Of a DNA stretch of 64,000 bases, positions 24,640 to 32,461 are shown piece after piece. The stretch is taken from assembly GCA_022825675.1 (NCBI GenBank), contig JAJDWK010000046.1, forward strand, positions 1-64,000. Reading direction: 5' to 3'. Numbering within the stretch: the stretch's first letter is position 1; each line of letters opens with the position of its first letter. The stretch comes from Anaerolineae bacterium. Lineage in GTDB: Bacteria; Chloroflexota; Anaerolineae; Aggregatilineales; Phototrophicaceae. The notes under the pieces were generated by a model. That model was not told the origin of the DNA. It saw nothing but the letters and a program-made list of their open reading frames with translations, and did not search any database. The position numbers and the translations under genes were made by a program.

Positions 24640-25890
24640 ATGACAGAGATTGACGCACAAGTCGAGGTGTTGATGTCCGGTGCCGCCTATGGCAACCCGG
24701 AAGCGCGGGAAAATATGACAAGAGAGCTGCGCGCGCGCCTGCTGGAATGCGAGCGGGAAGGACGCCCGCTGCGTGTCTATTGCGGCTATGACCCGCGCAC
24801 CTCAGACTTGCACCTGGGGCACACCATCACCATGCGCAAGCTGCGGCAATTCCAAGATTTTGGGCATGATGTTACCTTCCTCATCGGCACTTTCACCAGC
24901 TTGATAGGCGACCCTTCCGATAAAGACAGCGCGCGCGACCAACTGACTATGCGCAATGTCGAGGCGAACGCCCGCAGCTATGCCGAGCAGGCATTCAAAA
25001 TCCTGGATCGGGAGAAGACGCGCGTGCGCCGCAACGATGAATGGCTGGCGCCGCTGGACTTCGCCGATATCATCCGCTTGGCGAGCAATTTCACCGTGCA
25101 GCAATTCCTGGCGCGCGAGAATTTCTCAAAGCGCATCGACGACGGCAAAGCCATCTATCTGCATGAGTTCTTTTACGCGCTGATGCAGGCTTATGACGCG
25201 GTGGCGCAGGAAGCCGATGTGCAGGTGGGCGGGCAAGATCAGCTCTTTAATATCCTGGTGGCTGGGCGCAAATTGCAATCCGGGCTGGGGCAAAAGCCGC
25301 AAATCGCCATCATCATGGGCGAGAGCCTGCCCGGCACCGATGGCGACATCAAAATGTCCAAGAGCCTGGGCAATCATATCCCGCTGCTGGCGGAGCCCTG
25401 GGATATGTTTGGCAAGGTGATGAGCCTGCCGGATAAGGCGATGAGCGTCTATCACAAGCTGATACTCGGCTGGGCGCCAGCGCAAATCGAGGCGCTGGAA
25501 GCGGGCTTGAGCGCTGGCAGCTTGCACCCCAACACGACGAAGATGCAGTTGGCGCGGGAGATCGTCAGTATTTTCCACAGCCGGGCAGCGGCTGAGGCCG
25601 CGCAAACGCGCTGGGATGAGGTCTTCCGCAGTGGCAGCGGCATTCCTGAAGATATTGCTGAAGTGGCGCTGCCAGCGGAAGCGGAAATCCGCGATATTCT
25701 GCTGCGGCTCAAGATGGTTGGCAGCCGCGGCGAAGCCAAGCGTCTAATCCAGCAGAATGGCGTCCGCCTCAACGAGCGCAAGGTAGAGAGCTTGACGGCG
25801 ACAGTCTCGCCAGCGATGCTGCCAGCGGTGCTGCAAGTGGGCAAGCGGCGCTTCGTACGCCTGGTCAAAGCCAATGGCGACAGCGGCTAG
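24640..25890 (+). CDS. tyrS: Tyrosine--tRNA ligase
   Basis: Class I synthetase with CGYDPRTSDLHLGHT (HIGH-type motif), VGGQDQLFNILVAGR, and the KMSKS loop DIKMSKSLGN. The C-terminal S4-like RNA-binding domain (MVGSRGEAKRLIQQNGVRLN) is present. Length of 416 residues fits the bacterial TyrS subgroup with longer chains. ATG 24640 has AGGAA seven bases upstream and is preferred to TTG 24634, which would be too close to that site. The next gene starts five bases after the stop. Confidence 0.96.
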   Translation: MTEIDAQVEVLMSGAAYGNPEARENMTRELRARLLECEREGRPLRVYCGYDPRTSDLHLGHTITMRKLRQFQDFGHDVTFLIGTFTSLIGDPSDKDSARDQLTMRNVEANARSYAEQAFKILDREKTRVRRNDEWLAPLDFADIIRLASNFTVQQFLARENFSKRIDDGKAIYLHEFFYALMQAYDAVAQEADVQVGGQDQLFNILVAGRKLQSGLGQKPQIAIIMGESLPGTDGDIKMSKSLGNHIPLLAEPWDMFGKVMSLPDKAMSVYHKLILGWAPAQIEALEAGLSAGSLHPNTTKMQLAREIVSIFHSRAAAEAAQTRWDEVFRSGSGIPEDIAEVALPAEAEIRDILLRLKMVGSRGEAKRLIQQNGVRLNERKVESLTATVSPAMLPAVLQVGKRRFVRLVKANGDSG

Positions 25891-25895
25891 CATCC

Positions 25896-26720
25896 GTGAC
25901 TCAAGCGCCCGATTACACGATTGACGAGCTGATATCCGTCTGCATCTCCCGGCAGGTGCGCGATGGCGATGTCTGGGCGCAAGGCATCAACACGCCTTTG
26001 GTATGCGCCGGGCTGATTCTGGGCAAAATCCGCCAGGCGCCGCGCGCCCGTTTCACTTCCGCCATTGGACAGGCGCTGGTGCAAGATTGGGGCGCGTTAG
26101 GCATCGCCAGCATCGAAGACTTGTGGGTGGGCAAGGGCTTACATCACTTGGGCTTCGCTGTCGGCGCTGCCGAGATTCTGCCCAAGTTCCGCCCCAAAGA
26201 GTTCTTCCGCCCCGCTCAGGTGGATGCGCGGGGCAATACCAACAATATCGCCTTTGGCAAGTCCTATCACAAGCCGCGCCTGCGCTTGCCCGGCAGCGGC
26301 GGCATCCCCGATGTTACGCCGAATTATGACCACGCTTTTTTGTATGTGCCGCGCCACTCGCGGCTGGTCTTCACAGAATCCGTTGATTTTATCAGCGGCT
26401 TGGGGCACATGCCAAGCCGCGCTCGCGGCGCGGGACCGCGCTATCTCATCAGTGACCTGGGGCAATTTGACTTCGAGGGCGGGCGCATGCGGCTGAGGAG
26501 CTTGCATCCAGGCGTTTCGTTGGAGAGAGTACAAAAGAAAACTGGCTTCCCGCTTGCCATCGCCGATGCGCTGGTGGAGACAGCGCCGCCAGACGCGGAA
26601 GATTTGCGTTTGCTGCGGGAAGAGATTGACCCATTGGGCACACGCAAGCTGGAAACTTTAGCTGGTGCCAAGCGGAAAGCGCTGCTGCGGCGCATTCTCC
26701 AAGCGGAGGGGGCACTCTAG
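25896..26720 (+). CDS. CoA-transferase family I, beta (GctB/IpdB-like) subunit
   Basis: The 274-residue protein follows the glutaconate CoA-transferase beta pattern: NTPLVCAGLILGKI, DARGNTNNIAFG, PRLRLPGSGGIPDV, and DLGQFDFEGGRMRLRSLHPG. In GctB the catalytic glutamate lies in a VESG motif; the matching segment here is RFTSAIGQAL with no Glu. The absence of that residue is shared with IpdB, part of a ring-opening hydrolase in steroid breakdown, so this may not be a transferase. GTG 25896 begins five bases after tyrS. The probable alpha subunit is at 30278-31081, separated by an inverted gene block. Confidence 0.8.
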   Translation: MTQAPDYTIDELISVCISRQVRDGDVWAQGINTPLVCAGLILGKIRQAPRARFTSAIGQALVQDWGALGIASIEDLWVGKGLHHLGFAVGAAEILPKFRPKEFFRPAQVDARGNTNNIAFGKSYHKPRLRLPGSGGIPDVTPNYDHAFLYVPRHSRLVFTESVDFISGLGHMPSRARGAGPRYLISDLGQFDFEGGRMRLRSLHPGVSLERVQKKTGFPLAIADALVETAPPDAEDLRLLREEIDPLGTRKLETLAGAKRKALLRRILQAEGAL

Positions 26721-28438
26721 CCGAGAGCCGCCGCCAGCCGCCATTCGCCGATATTGCGGAAGCGGTCGCTGCCATCAACCAGGTAGCCCAGCTCGATGCC
26801 GGCGAAAGTATCGCGGACGGCATAAAAATAGACCGGATACCACAGCGGCAGCGCCAGCACGCCGTCGGCAAAAAGCGTTTGCACTTCTTGCAAGAGCTCG
26901 GAGCGGCGGAAGGCATTAGGCTCGCTGCGCGCCTGTTCCAGCGCCGTTGCCAAGCTGATATCGTTTAAGCCGCCATAATTGAAGCCGCTTTCATATTGCG
27001 CGGGGTGCCAAAAGCGGAAGAGGTCGGGGTCGCCGCCGATGCGCTGACGGTGAATCGCCATGTCAAAAGCGCCCGCCTCCAGCCGCTCTGTTAGCTCCGC
27101 GCCGCTGACAGCTTCGACCGCAACCGAAAGCCCAATGTCTCCCCAGCGCTCCGCCATATCGGCGGCAACTTGCCACAATGGCGCGCGGTCTTGCACGAGC
27201 AAGCTGAACTCCGCGCGGCTTTCGCCGTCAACTTCTGATGTGGCTGCGTCCGCCTCCAACGCCGCTGATTCCAGCAAAGCCCGCGCCTGCTCGGGGTCAT
27301 AGCGCGTCCAGAATTCATTCGGTTTATAGACGCTGAAACCAGCGACATAAGGGCTGTCGGCAAAAGTGGCGCTGCTGCCGAAGCGCGCGCTTATCATACT
27401 TGGCAAGTCCAAGCCGAGCGCCAGCGCCGCCCGCAGGCGGCGATCATCAAAGCGCTCGTCCGCCCAATTGAATATCAGCACACCCAGCGCAGACTCGAGC
27501 TGGGAATACAGCTGGCTGCCGGGCAGACGCTCCAGCGTTTCCAGCGGCGCGCTGCCTGCCAGTCCGTCAATTGCGCCCGCGCCCCAAGCGCTAAGAGCCG
27601 CATCCGCATCCGGGTAGAAAGTGAAGTTCAGCCCATTTATGGCAAAAGCGCCAGCCGCTTCCGGGCGCTGTTGGAATGCCGGCGCCAGTTCCAGCGCTAC
27701 CTCGCCGATGCTGCCATCAGGCGCTGCCCGCAGCGCCGCCAGCTGATAAGGACCAGTGCCAATCGGCGACAGAGTGAAGGGATGCGTCAGCAGAGTGTCT
27801 AGGCTTGTCCCGCGCAGAGCGTGCGCTGGCAGCATGCCGATGGTCAGCAAATGCGGGAAACTGGCAAGGGGCTGCGCCAGTCGAAAACGCAGTAGAAATT
27901 CGCCGAGCTTCTGCGTTTCCAGGCTGCGCCAGAATGCCGCCGCTGGCGAGTAGTCGGCATAGGCGGCTTCCGCCAGCAGCGACATGGTATAGACGACATC
28001 GTCCGCGCTGAAGGCGATGCCATCCTGCCAGAGCACATCTTCGCGCAGCCGCAGCGCAATCTCCAAGCCGTCATTGGATATGACAGCCTCGGCTGCCAGC
28101 TGCGGCAGCGGCTCGCCATACTCGTTTGTGGCGTACAAGCCTTCAAAAATCAGGCTGGTGATAGCACGCTCGGCTTGATTAAGATGCGCGAACAGGGGGT
28201 TGAGCCGCTGGATGCTGCCGACAAGCCCCTCACGAAAAATATCGGACGCTGGTGGCGGCGCTTCAGCCGCTGGCGGCGGGACGGCAGCGGCAGTTGGTAC
28301 TGGGCTGGGTGATGGGCTCGCCGTTGTTTGTGGCGGCGCTGGGCTGGGCTGGGGGGCAAAGCGGTATATGGCGCTGGCGGCAAATACCAGCAAGGCGATG
28401 ACTAGCGCCAGCAATTGCCAGCGAAATCCGCGAAACAT
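26717..28438 (-). CDS. ABC-type peptide/nickel family solute-binding protein
   Basis: An N-terminal membrane segment (LLALVIALLVFAASAIYRF) without a lipobox is followed by a Pro/Ser-rich linker and the SBP_bac_5 fold: GLVGSIQRLNPLFAHLNQAER, IFEGLYATNEYGEPLPQLA, LREDVLWQDGIAFSADDVVYT. These proteins bind oligopeptides, nickel complexes or similar ligands for ABC import. No permease or ATPase gene adjoins it, so transport partners must lie elsewhere. It is 573 residues long. Its stop overlaps the stop of the convergent CoA-transferase-like gene by four bases. Confidence 0.82.
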   Translation of the reverse strand: MFRGFRWQLLALVIALLVFAASAIYRFAPQPSPAPPQTTASPSPSPVPTAAAVPPPAAEAPPPASDIFREGLVGSIQRLNPLFAHLNQAERAITSLIFEGLYATNEYGEPLPQLAAEAVISNDGLEIALRLREDVLWQDGIAFSADDVVYTMSLLAEAAYADYSPAAAFWRSLETQKLGEFLLRFRLAQPLASFPHLLTIGMLPAHALRGTSLDTLLTHPFTLSPIGTGPYQLAALRAAPDGSIGEVALELAPAFQQRPEAAGAFAINGLNFTFYPDADAALSAWGAGAIDGLAGSAPLETLERLPGSQLYSQLESALGVLIFNWADERFDDRRLRAALALGLDLPSMISARFGSSATFADSPYVAGFSVYKPNEFWTRYDPEQARALLESAALEADAATSEVDGESRAEFSLLVQDRAPLWQVAADMAERWGDIGLSVAVEAVSGAELTERLEAGAFDMAIHRQRIGGDPDLFRFWHPAQYESGFNYGGLNDISLATALEQARSEPNAFRRSELLQEVQTLFADGVLALPLWYPVYFYAVRDTFAGIELGYLVDGSDRFRNIGEWRLAAALG

Positions 28439-28511
28439 CGCCCTCCCTCATCAAAATTGCTGAGCGCCTGGATACCACGGCTGCAAAGCGGCGCTTGCGA
28501 TGTATCCGCGG

Positions 28512-28739
28512 CTAACCGGATATGGAGACCGAGAAGAGCGCGATGCCCAGGAAGGCGATTGAGAGGAAAATTGTGATGCGGAAGAGCGTCTTTTCCAAGC
28601 CGCGCCGCGTCCGCGCGATGCCACCGCCGGCATCGCCTCCCAGCAGGCTGCCGAGCGCCCCGCCTTTGACCTGGAGCAAAATCAAAACGATCATCGCGAT
28701 CGAAATGACAATGGATGTTACCTGTAATACCGCGGCCAT
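28512..28739 (-). CDS. secG: Preprotein translocase subunit SecG
   Basis: A 75-residue protein with two hydrophobic segments (VTSIVISIAMIVLILLQV and RITIFLSIAFLGIALFSV) separated by the conserved glycine-rich loop KGGALGSLLGGDAGGG, as in SecG. It assists SecA-driven translocation through SecYEG. The gene lies between an S41 protease and a solute-binding protein gene, away from yajC-secDF at 36.8-39.6 kb. The 154 bases on its upstream side, to 28893, hold no gene. Confidence 0.9.
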   Translation of the reverse strand: MAAVLQVTSIVISIAMIVLILLQVKGGALGSLLGGDAGGGIARTRRGLEKTLFRITIFLSIAFLGIALFSVSISG

Positions 28740-28893
28740 AGCGCCACTCCCCGCGTCTGTTCCTTATGTATCAAGTTCACGATACCATCAAATGGCTGAA
28801 TTGCCTAGCGCCACTTGCTAAGTTACTAAGGCAATCGCCCAGATAATCTTAGCGCCGAGTACACTGAGTTTCTTCGCATATTTACAGGGGCAG

Positions 28894-30057
28894 CTATCCG
28901 CCGCTTATGCCGCGCAGATGCGCTAGCGCCGCCTCCAACTGGGCGTCAGCGCCCGGCTCCGCGCTAGCTCCCTCGACCAGGATATTCGGGTGGATGCCCG
29001 TACCTTCTACCGAGCGCCCGTCAGCCGTCAGCCAGCGGCTCGTGCTCAGGCGCAAGCCGCCGCCATTTGAAAGCTGCGAAATGCTCTGCACTGTGCCCTT
29101 GCCGAAAGTTGGCGCGCCCACGATAGTCGCGGCGTCATGCGCTTGCAGGGCACCAGCAAGCAGCTCGGCGGCGCTGGCGCTCGTTTCATCGACAAGAACA
29201 GCGACAGGGACCGCAATGTCAACAGCGTCGCCATGCGCCATTATCAGCTCTTCGTTTGCATCACGATCCATTTGCCGCATCAGCGCGCCTTCTTTGATGA
29301 AGGCGCTGGCAACTTCGACGGCGCTGGTGAGCTTGCCGCCGTGGTTGCCGCGCAGGTCAAGAATCAACCCGGCTCTGTTATTGATAGCGGCAGCGTTCAG
29401 CGCCTCTTCAAGCTGCATGCGCGCGCGATCGTTAAAATCCAGCAAGGCAATATACGCGATATTGCCGCTGAGGATCTTCCAAGAAACATTGGGCAGGGGG
29501 AAGGTATCGCGGATAATGTCAAAGGTCACAAGCCTGTCAGCGCGCTGAAAAGTAATTGTGACGGCGCTGCCGCGGGGACCAGGCACGACCGCGGAAAGCT
29601 CCGCCAGCGTGAAATTGCTGACGCTCTGCCCATCCACTTCGTAGAAGACATCGCCCGGCTTGACGCCAGCGCGAGCCGCGGGCGACCCCGCTATGACCGA
29701 GAGAACCGCCAGCTCGCCCGCCGCTTCGCTGTTTTTGATCATCACGCCGATGCCGGTAAATTCGCCGCTAAAATCGGTCGCGCGGTGATACAGCTCGGGC
29801 TTGATGTAGCCGCTGTGCTCATCTTCAAGCGCCGCAACCATCCCGCTGATGGCACCCTCCACCAGCAGGGTGGCAGCCACCGCGTCCATATAGCGCGCTT
29901 CGATGATTTCAAGCGCTTCTCGAATTGGCGCGAAGACAGCGGGCGGGGGCGCGCTTGACTGCATGCGCGCCCGCCAGCCAGCGGCAAAACCGAGCATTAC
30001 AGCGGCGACAAGCAAAGCGAGCGCAGTAGCTTTGAAGCGCCATTGTCCGTCACGCAT
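28894..30057 (-). CDS. S41-family C-terminal processing peptidase
   Basis: After an N-terminal membrane segment (residues 10-28) come a PDZ domain (about residues 100-180, GIGVMIKN ... SPAARAGVKPGDVFYEVDG) and the tail-specific protease core. The catalytic Ser/Lys pair is visible as S293 in DETSASAAE and K320 in TFGKGTVQ. Such proteases cut at the C-termini of extracytoplasmic proteins and often act on wall hydrolases. ATG 30057 is chosen; a TTG three codons earlier is also possible, and neither has a good Shine-Dalgarno site. It is divergent from the CoA-transferase alpha gene. Confidence 0.88.
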   Translation of the reverse strand: MRDGQWRFKATALALLVAAVMLGFAAGWRARMQSSAPPPAVFAPIREALEIIEARYMDAVAATLLVEGAISGMVAALEDEHSGYIKPELYHRATDFSGEFTGIGVMIKNSEAAGELAVLSVIAGSPAARAGVKPGDVFYEVDGQSVSNFTLAELSAVVPGPRGSAVTITFQRADRLVTFDIIRDTFPLPNVSWKILSGNIAYIALLDFNDRARMQLEEALNAAAINNRAGLILDLRGNHGGKLTSAVEVASAFIKEGALMRQMDRDANEELIMAHGDAVDIAVPVAVLVDETSASAAELLAGALQAHDAATIVGAPTFGKGTVQSISQLSNGGGLRLSTSRWLTADGRSVEGTGIHPNILVEGASAEPGADAQLEAALAHLRGISGG

Positions 30058-30208
30058 GCGTTTCAAAATAAAGGAGCGCCCTCATGCTTTTCTCGGTAAA
30101 TCGCGGTGGCTATATTTCCAGTTGAATCTCCGCATAATAGTCTCATAATTGCTTGGAACCGCTTCTGTGGAAAACCATGTGTGAAATGTTTTTTCTCCTA
30201 AATTTCAA

Positions 30209-30237
30209 TTGAAGTCCGCGCCCGACAATAGTATACG
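30209..30237 (+). promoter_or_regulatory. sigma70-type promoter of the CoA-transferase alpha gene
   Basis: TTGAAG (30209-30214), exactly 17 bases, TATACG (30232-30237), about 40 bases upstream of the start. The gap 30058-30277 also contains an AT-rich patch upstream that could serve the divergent protease gene, but no clear second promoter is seen. Confidence 0.65.
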
Positions 30238-30277
30238 CTAGCCGGGCGCGTATTTCGAGAAACAGACGGGCTTGAGC

Positions 30278-31081
30278 ATGACAGCTAACCTGGTATCGCT
30301 GGCGGAAGCTGCCGAACATGTAAGCGATGGACAGACTTTGGCGCTGGGCGGCATGACTTTGTACCGCCGCCCCATCAGCTTCGTCAAAGCATTGCTGCGG
30401 CGGGGAAAGCCGCCGCGTGACCTTACCCTGCTTAGCTTCACCGGCGGTTTGGAATCCGATATTTTGCTGGGGGCGGGCTGCGTCTCTCGCCTGCGCTCGG
30501 CGTATATGGGCATGGAATCATTTGGGCTGGCGCCGATGTTCACCCAGCTCGCTGGCGGCCAGCGGCTGCGCATCATCGAAGAGACTGAAGCCAGCATCGT
30601 GATGGGCGTTCGCGCGCAAATCGCCGGTGTGGGATTCTTGCCTTCCCGCGCCTGGCTGGGCACAGACCTGCTTTCGCTGCGTCCCGATGTCAAAACTGTC
30701 GCCGACCCTTACAGCGGCGAAACTCTTGTCGCCTTCCCCGCCATTCCTTGTGATGTGGCGGTCATTCACGGGTTGGCTGGCGACAGCTATGGCAATGTAT
30801 TGATTAACAACAACCTCGGCATCGACATGGAACTCGTCTGCCTCGCGGATACTGTCATCGCCACTGTCGAGCGCCTTGTCGACAAGCTGGAGCGCAGTAC
30901 TGATGGCGTCATCATCCCGTATCCCGGCTGCCATATAATCGCGGAAGCGCCCCGCGGCGCCGCGCCCACCAGCTGCTACCCCCTGTATCCCTTGGCTGGC
31001 GGCGAAATTCTGCGCTATACCGAAGCCTGCAATGCTAGGCGCTTTGAAGAGTTCCTGCAAGATTTTTTGCGGGATACATAA
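30278..31081 (+). CDS. CoA-transferase family I, alpha (GctA/IpdA-like) subunit
   Basis: The protein starts with the family pattern LAEAAEHVSDGQTLALGGMTLYRRP and includes GVGFLPSRAWLGTDL and VDVAIIHG-like DVAVIHGLAGDSYGNVLINN, then GAAPTSCYPLYP. It resembles the A subunit of glutaconate CoA-transferase and of IpdAB. An acidic patch (EETEASIVMG) precedes the GVGFLP motif and could hold the glutamate used by IpdA-type hydrolases, which is an inference. ATG 30278 is used; TTG 30272 is an alternative. The partner beta gene is not adjacent but 3.6 kb upstream. Confidence 0.8.
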   Translation: MTANLVSLAEAAEHVSDGQTLALGGMTLYRRPISFVKALLRRGKPPRDLTLLSFTGGLESDILLGAGCVSRLRSAYMGMESFGLAPMFTQLAGGQRLRIIEETEASIVMGVRAQIAGVGFLPSRAWLGTDLLSLRPDVKTVADPYSGETLVAFPAIPCDVAVIHGLAGDSYGNVLINNNLGIDMELVCLADTVIATVERLVDKLERSTDGVIIPYPGCHIIAEAPRGAAPTSCYPLYPLAGGEILRYTEACNARRFEEFLQDFLRDT

Positions 31082-31084
31082 CGC

Positions 31085-31113
31085 TTGCGCCTAATGCCGG
31101 TCTGATGTAGACT
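31085..31113 (+). promoter_or_regulatory. Promoter of the thi riboswitch-thiBPQ unit
   Basis: TTGCGC (31085-31090), 17 bases, TAGACT (31108-31113). It places transcription start just before the TPP riboswitch. It begins four bases after the stop of the preceding gene. Confidence 0.6.
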
Positions 31114-31132
31114 GATGGCACTGCTACATATC

Positions 31133-31231
31133 AAGACTTGGGGAGCTTGCGTGAGTGGGCTGAGAGGGCGCTTGGATGCGCCGACCCATATACCTGATCC
31201 AGGTAATGCTGGCGTAGGAATGTCCGCAAAT
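31133..31231 (+). promoter_or_regulatory. TPP (thiamine pyrophosphate) riboswitch
   Basis: The aptamer core is plain: GGGGAGC, then the pyrimidine-sensor CTGAGAGGG (31160-31168), a short variable hairpin GGCGC...GCGCC, GACCC, then the pyrophosphate sensor ACCTGATCCAGGTAATGCTGGCGTAGGAA. It lies about 180 bases before thiB, and TPP binding should switch off the importer. No strong terminator hairpin is obvious downstream, so control could be at translation or by a weaker terminator in 31232-31400. Confidence 0.95.
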
Positions 31232-31408
31232 TCCATCTGCGAATCTCATACTAAGCCACCTTTGTAACTGCCATACAGCTTTGGCTTTGCGCCCCCTGCC
31301 GCCAGCTCCACAAGTCTAATTCGCGCGATTTGCTCGCTTATACCGCGGCTCGGCTGCGCCTGTCGCTGCTGTTTGCGCGCTGACACTTACGATAGGAGGA
31401 GCGTCATT

Positions 31409-32461
31409 ATGATTACCCGAATTCTATGTGCCGCCTTGCTAGTCTTGACTTTGCAGCTGGGGGCATTTGCCCAAGAGCAGGATACCGTCGTCATCATTAC
31501 CCATGACAGCTTTGCCATGTCCGAAGCGATATTGGCGGGCTTTGAAGCCGAAAGCGGATTAACCGTGCAGATATTGCGCGCGGGCGATGCCGGGCAAATG
31601 CTAAGCCAGGCAATCCTCAGCAAAAACAACCCGTTGGGCGACCTGCTCTATGGGGTGGACAATACCTTCCTCAGCCGGGCGCTGGCTGCCGAGATATTCA
31701 CGCCTTATGAATCGCCATTGCTGCCGCTGCTGCGCCCCGAGCTGTTGCCAGAGGCTGACTTCATGGTGACGCCGGTAGATTTTGGCGATGTCTGCCTCAA
31801 CTATGATATCGCCTGGTTTGAAGATGCGGGGCTGTCGCCGCCTGACAGCTTCGCCGCGCTCGCCGATGAGGCTTACCGCGGGCTGTTGGCGCTGCAAAAT
31901 CCCGCAACATCATCGCCCGGGCTGGCTTTTCTCTTGGCGACCATCGCCGAATTTGGCGACGAAGGCGAGTATACCTGGCTGGACTATTGGGCGGAGCTGC
32001 GCGAAAACGATGCGCTGGTGGCGGAAGGCTGGACCGATGCCTATTATGGTCACTTCACTGTAGGCAGCCGCGGACTTGGCGACCGCCCGCTGGTGGTCAG
32101 CTATGCCAGCAGCCCGCCCGCCGAGGTGCTTTTCAGCGAAGACCCGGAAGCGGGCGCGGTGACAGCAGCCATCACCGCTGACGGCATGTGCTTCCGCCAG
32201 GTGGAATATGTCGGCGTACTTGCTGGTGCCGCCAATGAAGCGGGCGCGCGTCAGTTCCTTGATTTTATGCTGGGGCAAGCCTTCCAGGAAGAGTTGCCGA
32301 CAAATATGTTTGTCTTCCCCGCGCGGGAGGATAGCGCCCTGCATCCGATTTTCGCCGAATACGCGCAGGTGCCGGCGCTCCCCGCCAGCCTTGAGCCAGC
32401 GCGCATTGAACAAAATCGAGAAGTCTGGATTCAAGCCTGGGCGGAGGTCATGCTGTCTTGA
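31409..32461 (+). CDS. thiB: Thiamine-binding periplasmic-type protein ThiB
   Basis: The binding component of a thiamine (or thiamine phosphate) ABC importer. A signal peptide (about residues 1-20, ending AFAQ) is followed by family motifs: ITHDSFAMSEAI, GDLLYGVDNTFLSRA, and LLALQNPATSSPGLAFLLAT. Its place directly behind a TPP riboswitch and ahead of a two-part permease and ATPase gene identifies the ligand. ATG 31409 has AGGAGGA at 31394-31400, eight bases upstream; a start 12 codons earlier would spoil the signal peptide. Confidence 0.92.
   Translation: MITRILCAALLVLTLQLGAFAQEQDTVVIITHDSFAMSEAILAGFEAESGLTVQILRAGDAGQMLSQAILSKNNPLGDLLYGVDNTFLSRALAAEIFTPYESPLLPLLRPELLPEADFMVTPVDFGDVCLNYDIAWFEDAGLSPPDSFAALADEAYRGLLALQNPATSSPGLAFLLATIAEFGDEGEYTWLDYWAELRENDALVAEGWTDAYYGHFTVGSRGLGDRPLVVSYASSPPAEVLFSEDPEAGAVTAAITADGMCFRQVEYVGVLAGAANEAGARQFLDFMLGQAFQEELPTNMFVFPAREDSALHPIFAEYAQVPALPASLEPARIEQNREVWIQAWAEVMLS

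Noticed and set aside
28740..28893. Gap between secG and the S41 protease gene as a small gene or RNA
   Set aside because: No start with a ribosome site, no conserved RNA motif and no stable terminator were found.
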